DNA of 7,094 nt. Origin: an uncultured Bacteroidales bacterium (GTDB taxonomy: Bacteria; Bacteroidota; Bacteroidia; Bacteroidales; Lentimicrobiaceae). Made by a program: the position numbers and the translations under genes. Shown here piece after piece: positions 1 through 6,250 of the stretch; position 1 is the stretch's first letter; each line of letters starts with the position of its first letter. The notes beneath the pieces were generated by a model. That model did not search any database. It was not told where the DNA came from and worked only from the letters and a program-made list of their open reading frames with translations. Location of the stretch: NCBI GenBank assembly GCA_937894795.1, contig CALCQV010000074.1, forward strand, positions 1 through 7,094. Reading direction: 5' to 3'.

Positions 1-1136
1 GGTGGACAGTGGAATATGGATTGATAGGTGATTTAAAGGCTCCCAGAATATATGGTGCAGGTTTGCTCTCATCCATTGGTGAAAGCTATAATTGCCTCTT
101 GCCTCACATTAAGAAAATTCCTTACTCAATTCAGGCGGCAAACTATAATTTCGACATCACCACTCAACAACCACAGTTATTCGTAACGCCTGATTTTAAT
201 CATCTTAGTGATGTTCTTAATCAGTTTGCCAATGGTATGGCTCTCCGCACAGGTGGAAAGGAGGCCGTTAATAAAGCGCAAAATTCAGTTAACACTGCTA
301 CCATTGTGCTGGATTCAGGAGTTCAAATCTCGGGAACATTTGACAACTGTATTTTAAATGAAGATGAAGTGGTTTATCTCAGAACTAATAGTCCTACAGC
401 CCTGGCTTTCAATAATGAGGAACTACCTGGCCATGGAAAGACATTTCACCATGATGGCTATGGCACACCGATAGGCAATCTTATCAACAGCTCAAAACCT
501 TTGCATTTATTATCAGTTACTGAATTGGCTCAATTGGGTATTGAAGAAGGAAAGGATACTTTTATTGAATACAGCAGTGGTGTAAAGGTTAAAGGTCACC
601 TGCTTTCTATCAGGAAAGCAAAAGGGAAGAATTTGGTTTTTACTTTTCATAATTGCACAGTTACTTACCATGGTGAAATACTTTTTAATCCTTCATGGGG
701 AAGATATGACATGGCATTAGGACAAAAAGTCATCTCAGCATTCCCCGGTCCGGCTGATCCGCAGGCTTTTCAGCTATCATACCGGGCACCTTCTGAAGCA
801 ACACATAAGATTAACCATTCTGCCAGGGATCTGAAGATATTCAGGTTATATCAAAAAGTGAGAGAGAGCCGTGATAAAGAACCTTTACAAAGTTCAACGG
901 CTGGAAATACATTGATTGAAATATGGGAAGAGGTGAAAAACAACTTTCCCAAAGAATGGCTCCTGATGCTTGAACTATTGGAACTCTCTAAAAATAAAAT
1001 CAATAACCGGGTAGTTGCAGATGAGATTTTCCACATGCTCAGCCAACTGAAAGAATCTGATAAAACCCTCAGTAAACTAATTTCTGATGGACTTCAGGCA
1101 CTTAATTCTTCCTCCACGGTGAAGGAAACAATTTAA
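1..1136 (+). CDS. Phenylalanine / aromatic amino acid 4-hydroxylase, 3' part (5' end outside window)
   Basis: The frame is open from the left edge (first whole codon at 3) and reads W-T-V-E-Y-G-L, then YGAGLLSS (51-74). This is the signature around the iron-binding Glu of pterin-dependent aromatic amino acid hydroxylases (Glu330 of human PAH), here the GAA at 12-14. The two His iron ligands lie upstream of the window. The family hydroxylates Phe to Tyr in the cytoplasm using Fe(II), O2 and tetrahydropterin. After the end of the catalytic domain (about base 300) come roughly 280 further residues: two similar beta-rich modules (about 297-482 and 558-737) and a Leu/Lys/Glu-rich, probably helical tail (about 830-1136). 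Animal and proteobacterial enzymes lack this extension; I recall long forms in Bacteroidota, but the extension's role is unknown to me. The GTG at 9 is an internal codon, not a start. Family assignment is firm; substrate choice (Phe over Trp or Tyr) is inferred. Confidence 0.92.
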   Translation, partial: WTVEYGLIGDLKAPRIYGAGLLSSIGESYNCLLPHIKKIPYSIQAANYNFDITTQQPQLFVTPDFNHLSDVLNQFANGMALRTGGKEAVNKAQNSVNTATIVLDSGVQISGTFDNCILNEDEVVYLRTNSPTALAFNNEELPGHGKTFHHDGYGTPIGNLINSSKPLHLLSVTELAQLGIEEGKDTFIEYSSGVKVKGHLLSIRKAKGKNLVFTFHNCTVTYHGEILFNPSWGRYDMALGQKVISAFPGPADPQAFQLSYRAPSEATHKINHSARDLKIFRLYQKVRESRDKEPLQSSTAGNTLIEIWEEVKNNFPKEWLLMLELLELSKNKINNRVVADEIFHMLSQLKESDKTLSKLISDGLQALNSSSTVKETI

Positions 1137-1165
1137 AAAAGGTGAATCAGAAATAACACATTGTG

Positions 1166-1199
1166 TTTTCTAATTATATAGTTTTTTATTGTAGCTTTG
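1166..1199 (+). promoter_or_regulatory. Candidate Bacteroidota-type promoter for the small ORF
   Basis: TAGCTTTG at 1192-1199 matches the Bacteroidota -7 consensus TAnnTTTG exactly. A T-rich TTTTC at 1166-1170 lies about 21 nt upstream, close to the usual position of the weaker -33 TTTG element. Transcription would start near 1205, giving a leader of about 27 nt before the ATG at 1232. This supports that ATG over an upstream GTG at 1163, which would lie before the transcript start. The -33 element is imperfect, and no expression data are available. Confidence 0.5.
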
Positions 1200-1209
1200 T
1201 AAAAAACTA
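1179..1209. repeat. 10-bp perfect inverted repeat around the -7 box (operator-like)
   Basis: TAGTTTTTTA (1179-1188) and its exact reverse complement TAAAAAACTA (1200-1209) flank an 11-nt spacer. That spacer contains the whole -7 element, and the predicted transcription start falls in the right arm. This is where a dimeric repressor would block initiation. The arms are A/T-rich, so chance is a real alternative. No T tract follows on either strand, so it does not read as an intrinsic terminator of the upstream hydroxylase gene. Confidence 0.4.
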
Positions 1210-1231
1210 CAGAGTGAAGCAAACTAGTGAT

Positions 1232-1561
1232 ATGAAAGCATCAAGGAAAGCCTCTATTGCCTTATTGGCATTCATGGTTTTTGGCCTTTCATTAAGTTCA
1301 CTCATTAATTTCCATCTCTTCCGTATTTATGGCAGTCCTTTAAATACTGAGCTAATACAATCAAAAAGAGAAGAGTTAACTACTATACAAATTAGTCAGT
1401 TAGCCATTGTTGATCTGGCTCATGCAATAATACCGGTAAATCAGGGTATACCGGATATAGCCGTTTTACTCCTGCAAGCCGACAGTTTTATTGAATTGAC
1501 GCCTTGTGATTTAGTTTCTTACAAAGCCATTTATTCCCTCCGGGCTCCTCCATTAGCATAG
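1232..1561 (+). CDS. Small membrane-anchored protein of unknown function (109 aa)
   Basis: I do not recognise this protein. The ATG at 1232 begins MKASRK, a basic N-terminus followed by one hydrophobic segment (about residues 8-30) that could be a membrane anchor or an uncleaved signal. A polar stretch (about 38-55), an Ile/Leu/Ala-rich middle (about 57-83) and an end reading SLRAPPLA follow, with a single Cys at 92. The predicted promoter at 1166-1199 argues for this start; the same frame opens earlier at a GTG at 1163. It lies 95 nt after the hydroxylase gene and 124 nt before the HmuY-like gene, so it could be the leader gene of the heme cluster or independent. Short proteins ending in a Pro-Pro motif occur beside TonB-dependent receptor genes in Bacteroidota (for example the HYC_CC_PP family). 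This one lacks the HYC and CC motifs, so the resemblance is only suggestive. Confidence 0.6.
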   Translation: MKASRKASIALLAFMVFGLSLSSLINFHLFRIYGSPLNTELIQSKREELTTIQISQLAIVDLAHAIIPVNQGIPDIAVLLLQADSFIELTPCDLVSYKAIYSLRAPPLA

Positions 1562-1685
1562 TTTTTTTTGAAATAATTGCTGAAAATCAGGAACTTACTC
1601 TCTGGTTATTAGGTATCCAGCCAATTCTATTTCATAGCATATTGATCTGTTTATTGCAGTTCTATCAACCCTAAAAACTTAAAAA

Positions 1686-2921
1686 ATGAAGATTTTTACC
1701 AAATTGTGTTTTGTTGTATGCTTCAGCTCAATCATTTCTGTTGTTGCAAATGCACAGGAAACCAAAACCATTGAAATGGGCGCTTCATACGCCAACGAAG
1801 TATACTATTCACTCGAGAAAGGAGTAGTTATGACCTCTCCGCGCAATACATGGGATATTGCGTTCTACACCACTGCATTCAGTGCCGGAATTATCACCAA
1901 TGATGGTGCCGGTGTTGAGCTATATCAATACCCCGATGCCTCCAATGAAGGATGGAATGATTTTGACACTATTGGCATGTCGGGTTGGATCCGTCTTTAC
2001 AATGATGTTTCCAACTGGGAAAACGGAGCATTCAATCGTCTTGAAAAGGGTCACCCCGATTATGGATGGGGTATTTATAGTATGACTTCACACGACGTAG
2101 TTGGCGATTCACTCTTCCTGATAAAAACCGCTGACGGTAAATACCGGAAACTGAATATTATAAGGAAAAGATCAACTCTGAATCAGTATGAAATCAGATA
2201 TGCCGATCTTGATGGTTCAAATGATCAAACAATAACACTTGATGCCAAACCTTACGAATCAAAACTTTTCATGGCATTCTCATTTACTGATGGTTTGATT
2301 GACCGGGAACCGGATGCTGATTCATGGGATTTGCTATTCACCCGGTATCTGGCAACAGTAATGAATACACCTTATCCGGTGGTGGGAGTATTGCTAAATC
2401 CGGCCACTATGGCTGCCGAGGCCAGAGGCGTAGGACCTGAGTTTGACGCATGGGAAACTCTTAATTACGAAACCGGCAGAGATGAAATTGGCCACGACTG
2501 GAAGACTTTTGATATGGGATCTTTCACTTATATCATGGAAGATTCTCTCTATTTCTTTGTTAAAGGCCAGGATAGCAGTGTCTACAAAATCACATTCAAT
2601 AGTTTCAGTGGCTCTGCCACAGGAATCACTTCATTCGATCAGGAACTGATCTCTGCCCTTTCTGTCCCTGAAAATAGTATCTCACGTAACCTTGTTTATC
2701 CAAATCCTGCTTCCTCAGTTCTTAATATCAATACCCCTGCCGATGAAGAAGGGTATTTTACTATTTGCAATTTGGCCGGACAGGAATTATCACGGATTGA
2801 ATTTAGCAAAGCCGCAAACCATTCCTTCAATATCAGTGGATTGGAAAATGGACTTTATATAATAACTGTTGTAACTGATACCAAACAATTCTCCCAAAAG
2901 GTAATTGTGATAAATGAATAA
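1686..2921 (+). CDS. HmuY-like secreted protein with T9SS type A sorting domain (411 aa)
   Basis: A signal peptide (residues 1-23, cleavage near VANA|Q, no lipobox) leads into two HmuY-like lobes. Lobe 1 has TWDIAFYTTAF (55-65) and DSLFLIKTADGKYRKL (from 141). Lobe 2 has SWDLLFTRY (213-221), IGHDWK (268-273) and DSLYFFVKG (286-294). HmuY of Porphyromonas gingivalis is a surface hemophore that binds heme and passes it to receptor HmuR; the same W-D-hydrophobic and late beta-strand patterns appear there. Residues about 333-411, with YPNP (338-341) and LENGLYIITV, form a T9SS C-terminal sorting domain, so the protein should be exported through the outer membrane and attached to or released from the surface. 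Lobe 2 aligns by eye with the lipoprotein at 5158-6180. Candidate heme ligands are His123, Met133, His136, His270, Met277 and Met284, all unproven. An A-rich leader precedes the ATG. The stop overlaps the next start by 8 nt, suggesting translational coupling. Ligand identity is inferred. Confidence 0.8.
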   Translation: MKIFTKLCFVVCFSSIISVVANAQETKTIEMGASYANEVYYSLEKGVVMTSPRNTWDIAFYTTAFSAGIITNDGAGVELYQYPDASNEGWNDFDTIGMSGWIRLYNDVSNWENGAFNRLEKGHPDYGWGIYSMTSHDVVGDSLFLIKTADGKYRKLNIIRKRSTLNQYEIRYADLDGSNDQTITLDAKPYESKLFMAFSFTDGLIDREPDADSWDLLFTRYLATVMNTPYPVVGVLLNPATMAAEARGVGPEFDAWETLNYETGRDEIGHDWKTFDMGSFTYIMEDSLYFFVKGQDSSVYKITFNSFSGSATGITSFDQELISALSVPENSISRNLVYPNPASSVLNINTPADEEGYFTICNLAGQELSRIEFSKAANHSFNISGLENGLYIITVVTDTKQFSQKVIVINE

Positions 2922-5121
2922 AAAGCTATTAACAATTGTGTTTGTGTTGTGTGCTATTGTGAGCCAATTACATGGACAGGATGATCCTGTCCGTGTAATT
3001 GACCACAATACAGGTAAGGCTGTTCCTTTTGCTCATCTGAAAGTCACCAATCTCCAAACCAATTACGCAAAGTATTATGTTACTGACACTGCCGGCATAG
3101 CACATTTCACCATCAATCATCCGGTTGTAGTATTGGTTTCTTATGTAGGTTATAAAAATTATTCTGATACCCTCCTCCCTAAGAATAAGGCCATTATCAG
3201 GTTAATACCTGAAATTATGAGTATTGATGAGTTAGTGGTTACTGCTCAATATACACCGGTGAGTGCTGATAAGTCGCTATATAAAGTAAAGGTCATCAAC
3301 AATATGCAGATTCAGAAGAAAGCAGCATATGACCTTGCCGGATTGTTGCGTACTCAAATGAATATCAGGCTATCGCAGGATGGAGCCATTGGTACCGGAA
3401 TGAGTATGCAGGGGCTGTCGGGTGAGAATGTTAAAATTCTGATAAATGGCGTACCTGTAATCGGTCGGCTGAACGGGGTAATAGATCTGAGTCAGATAAA
3501 CCTTCAGCAGGCTCAACAGGTGGAACTGATAGAAGGGCCTATGTCGGTTATTTATGGTAGCAATGCCCTTGCCGGTGTTATCAATATTATTTCACGGGAA
3601 AACACTGATGAAAAGTTCAACCTTAATATCAACAGTTACTTTGAAACAGTAGGAGTTTACAACTTTGATGCTCTCGCCGGATACAGAAGAGGTAAACATA
3701 GCTTCGTGGTTACCGCAGGTCGTAATTTCTTTGATGGCTTCTCTTCAACATCTTCAGGCAGAGTAATGGAATGGAAGCCCAAGCGACAAGTAAATGCCGA
3801 CGTTGATTATGGCATATACCTCTCTAAACTCAATATTAAAGCCCACTTGAGCCATTTTGATGAGCTCCTCCAGAGTAAGGGAGATCTGTTGCCCCCTTAT
3901 TTCGAGAAGGCATTTGACAATTATTTTCAAACCAAACGTACAACCGGTAAGCTGAGCTTCGCCACCAAAGGTTCCAATTTTTTCACATCTGATAATTCCG
4001 TTTCATTGTATGACAGAACAAGAACCCTATGGTACAACAACCTCTCTTTGCTTGAAAAAACTCATATAGAGGATGATGTAACCAGATTCAAGGCTCTCCT
4101 GTCAAGAAGTATCTATACCTATAAATATGACCCTTTTGATATCGGCCTGCAAACCGGTTACGACCTGAATGTTGAATGGGCTGACGGACAAAGGATTGGC
4201 AACGAAACCAAGAATATCACTGATTTGGCTCTGTTCATGAGCGTTCAGTATAAACCGGTGAGCTACCTGTCACTGCAGCCTGGTGTCAGGGCAGCCTATA
4301 ACTCCCGGTATAAATCACCGGTAGTATATGCTTTCCATCTAAAGGCCGGCCCCTTTAAAAACTTCCTTCTGCGTACCTCTTATTCTTCAGGATTCCGCTC
4401 ACCTTCCTTAAAAGAACTGTACATGAACTTTGTTGATGTAAACCACAATATCATTGGCAACACGGAACTTAAGGCGGAAACTTCCGGTAATGTCCAGTTG
4501 GCTGTGACAAAGAAGGTAAGCAGTCACAAATTTATTGCCGATTTTGAATTCAATCTCTTTGCCAATAATATCAACAATATAATTACCCTGGCTGAAATGC
4601 CCGATAAGAGCTATACCTATGTGAACCTGGATATCTACAAAACCAGAGGGTATAATCTAAAATTCCATCTCTTCATGAAGGCAGGCCTTGACGCAACCAT
4701 TGGCTATGGAATGATTGGCAACTCAGGAAATACAGAAGCTACCGACCATCAGTATATCTGGTCGCCTGAAGTCACCTCCGAAGTGTCATACAATATTCCC
4801 GGTAACAACATTGTTCTCTCAGCCTTCTATAAATATACCGGCGAAGTGCCCAAGTTCCTGGTTGATGAATCAGGTGATGTTACTACAAGCAAAATAAAAG
4901 ACTATCATACATTAGATGTCAGCCTGACCAAGAAATTCCTGAATGATCATTTCACCATTGGCATAGGAGGAAAGAACTTGTTTGATATTACAAATATAAC
5001 TACCGGGGCCTCACAGGATGGAATACATGATGGCTCAGCCTCCTCCATACCTATTGCATGGGGTAGAACAGCCTTCATTAAATTATCGTATGATTTGAGA
5101 GGTAATAAGCGACCTAAATAA
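2914..5121 (+). CDS. TonB-dependent outer-membrane receptor, HmuR-like (probable heme uptake, 735 aa)
   Basis: The order of parts is: signal peptide (1-21, cleavage near HG|Q); carboxypeptidase-regulatory-like domain (about 24-100); TonB-box-like DELVVTA (105-111); plug domain (about 118-230) with the typical LSGENVKILINGVPV and VELIEGP (203-209), then YGSNALAGVINII; and a 22-strand-type beta barrel to the C-terminus. Such receptors import iron complexes, heme or other large ligands across the outer membrane using TonB energy. FRSP (494-497) and NTEL (516-519) match the FRAP and NPNL boxes of heme receptors, and His511 lies between them, where heme receptors carry a heme-ligating His. The plug contains no His, unlike P. 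gingivalis HmuR, but has Met163 and Met165. The start overlaps the HmuY-like gene (ATG inside its last codons). A strong hairpin covers codons 18-30. HmuY-family genes on both sides support heme or a related ligand as substrate. Membership of the TonB receptor family is certain; substrate is inferred. Confidence 0.9.
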   Translation: MNKKLLTIVFVLCAIVSQLHGQDDPVRVIDHNTGKAVPFAHLKVTNLQTNYAKYYVTDTAGIAHFTINHPVVVLVSYVGYKNYSDTLLPKNKAIIRLIPEIMSIDELVVTAQYTPVSADKSLYKVKVINNMQIQKKAAYDLAGLLRTQMNIRLSQDGAIGTGMSMQGLSGENVKILINGVPVIGRLNGVIDLSQINLQQAQQVELIEGPMSVIYGSNALAGVINIISRENTDEKFNLNINSYFETVGVYNFDALAGYRRGKHSFVVTAGRNFFDGFSSTSSGRVMEWKPKRQVNADVDYGIYLSKLNIKAHLSHFDELLQSKGDLLPPYFEKAFDNYFQTKRTTGKLSFATKGSNFFTSDNSVSLYDRTRTLWYNNLSLLEKTHIEDDVTRFKALLSRSIYTYKYDPFDIGLQTGYDLNVEWADGQRIGNETKNITDLALFMSVQYKPVSYLSLQPGVRAAYNSRYKSPVVYAFHLKAGPFKNFLLRTSYSSGFRSPSLKELYMNFVDVNHNIIGNTELKAETSGNVQLAVTKKVSSHKFIADFEFNLFANNINNIITLAEMPDKSYTYVNLDIYKTRGYNLKFHLFMKAGLDATIGYGMIGNSGNTEATDHQYIWSPEVTSEVSYNIPGNNIVLSAFYKYTGEVPKFLVDESGDVTTSKIKDYHTLDVSLTKKFLNDHFTIGIGGKNLFDITNITTGASQDGIHDGSASSIPIAWGRTAFIKLSYDLRGNKRPK
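2965..3001 (+). repeat. Strong 17-bp stem-loop within the start of the receptor gene
   Basis: Bases 2965-2981 pair with 2985-3001 in 16 Watson-Crick pairs and one G-U wobble (2973 with 2993), leaving a 3-nt loop TGA (2982-2984). As DNA it is an 18+1+18 palindrome with one mismatch. It spans receptor codons 18-30, at the end of the signal peptide, and starts 44 nt after the stop of the upstream HmuY-like gene. No T tract follows, so a standard intrinsic terminator is unlikely. An mRNA-stability, processing or translational element, or a DNA-binding site, are possible roles (inference). Confidence 0.7.
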
Positions 5122-5157
5122 CCTGATTAAAACCTATCGGCCCATATAAAAGATTAA

Positions 5158-6180
5158 ATGAACAAACAACTGACATTCTTCCTATTAAGCTTTTCATTAC
5201 TTCTCACTTCCTGTTTCAAGGAAGACGAGCGAGTATATCCATATGTGCCGGGTGATGTTGAAACCGCTATAGTTGTGATGATGGAAGATTACAGATACCA
5301 GTCATTCTTCAGCTTTAAGGAACATAAGGTCATTGATTCGGTCAACAAATATAGTTGGCACCTCGCATTAAACTGTGCCGATGGCGATTTCACTCTCCAC
5401 CCCAACACTTCTCTTTTTATGAAGGTGGCACATACCGGTTCCTATGATTTCGACTCACTATATACTATTAACGCCAATCTTGAATGGAAATTTGATTCTT
5501 CAGATGGGGATTCTGCCGGCAATGCCATAGGAACATGGTGGATATCAAATGACTCTACGCCATTGAGTATAGGCGAAGTACTCCTGATAGACAGGGGTAT
5601 AGACGATGAAGGCCTACCATTGGGTTATCTTAAAATTCAGCCCTTCTTTTCACCCGGTACACAGCAGGTTATGATAAAGATAGCAGAGCTTGACGGAACC
5701 AATGTGCGTAGTTTCGGCTTTAATAAAGAATCTATCCGACCATTCGTAACCATGAGCTTTGAAACAGGTTCTGATGTGAATCAGACATATCCTGCAACTA
5801 ACTCGTGGGATCTTATGTTTACACAATATACTACCCTGCTTTACACAGATGAAGGCGAAGCTTACCCCTACCTTGTTACCGGAGCTCTGATTAACCAAGC
5901 AACCGTTCTTACTGCACTCGACACTACCATCAATTTCAATGAAGTTACCCGTGAATATGCTGAATCACTTGACTTGTCTAAGCGATTGGACGTTATTGGC
6001 TACGACTGGAAGGAGATAAACGGCGATGTTACCAGTGGCGATATAACCTATACCGCCAGAGCCAATTACATTTATTTGATCAAAACTTCAGAAGGCTTTT
6101 ACTACAAACTCCGCTTCGTAGATTTTTATAATGAAACCGGTATTAAAGGCTATCCAAAATTTGAATACCAAAGGCTCTGA
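5158..6180 (+). CDS. HmuY-family surface lipoprotein, probable heme-binding (340 aa)
   Basis: The N-terminus is a type II signal peptide ending in lipobox LLTSC (Cys19). The residues after it, F-K-E-D-E, fit the K-(D/E)2 type of lipoprotein export signal known from Bacteroidota, so surface exposure is likely. The rest is HmuY-like and two-lobed. The N-terminal half has YSWHLAL near residue 63 and KIAELDGTN near 179. The C-terminal half has SWDLMFTQY (216-224), IGYDWK (280-285) and the family-typical ending YYKLRFVDFYNETG (315-328), then GYPKFEYQ (331-338). It is clearly related by eye to the upstream T9SS-tailed protein (SWDLLFTRY, IGHDWK), but has Tyr282 where that one has His270. Single-domain P. 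gingivalis HmuY is about 216 residues, so this one is longer. It lies 36 nt after the receptor with an A-rich leader and no visible promoter, so it is probably cotranscribed. Expected role: capture heme or a related ligand at the surface and deliver it to the receptor (inference). Confidence 0.85.
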   Translation: MNKQLTFFLLSFSLLLTSCFKEDERVYPYVPGDVETAIVVMMEDYRYQSFFSFKEHKVIDSVNKYSWHLALNCADGDFTLHPNTSLFMKVAHTGSYDFDSLYTINANLEWKFDSSDGDSAGNAIGTWWISNDSTPLSIGEVLLIDRGIDDEGLPLGYLKIQPFFSPGTQQVMIKIAELDGTNVRSFGFNKESIRPFVTMSFETGSDVNQTYPATNSWDLMFTQYTTLLYTDEGEAYPYLVTGALINQATVLTALDTTINFNEVTREYAESLDLSKRLDVIGYDWKEINGDVTSGDITYTARANYIYLIKTSEGFYYKLRFVDFYNETGIKGYPKFEYQRL

Positions 6181-6250
6181 CTTTGAACGATCCTGAATGG
6201 AATGAAGTGACTGATAGTCTCTTAAGTTTCGATTAACAGGTATTAAATCA

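Noticed and set aside
9..11. GTG as start of the hydroxylase
   Set aside because: The preceding codons at 3-8 (Trp-Thr) continue the conserved W-T-V-E-Y-G-L motif, so the GTG is an internal Val codon.
1109..1127. Palindrome TTCCT...AGGAA at the end of the hydroxylase gene as a terminator
   Set aside because: The stem is only 5 bp with a 9-nt loop, lies inside the coding region and has no T tract after it.
1163..1231. GTG at 1163 as start of the small protein
   Set aside because: It would place the -7 promoter element inside the gene and add a non-conserved-looking stretch before a typical basic-hydrophobic N-terminus; ATG at 1232 fits better.
1562..1569. Run of eight T after the small gene as a terminator
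   Set aside because: No stable GC-rich stem can be drawn immediately upstream.
1630..1659. Second promoter just upstream of the HmuY-like gene (TATTGCAG at 1652-1659)
   Set aside because: It matches the -7 consensus only at TA and the last G, and the spacing to a TTTC-like box is poor. A promoter in 1562-1685 cannot be excluded, but none is convincing.
6205..6223. Hairpin between the convergent lipoprotein and flavin reductase genes
   Set aside because: A 7-bp A/T-rich stem with a mismatch in its middle and no T tract; too weak to call a terminator.
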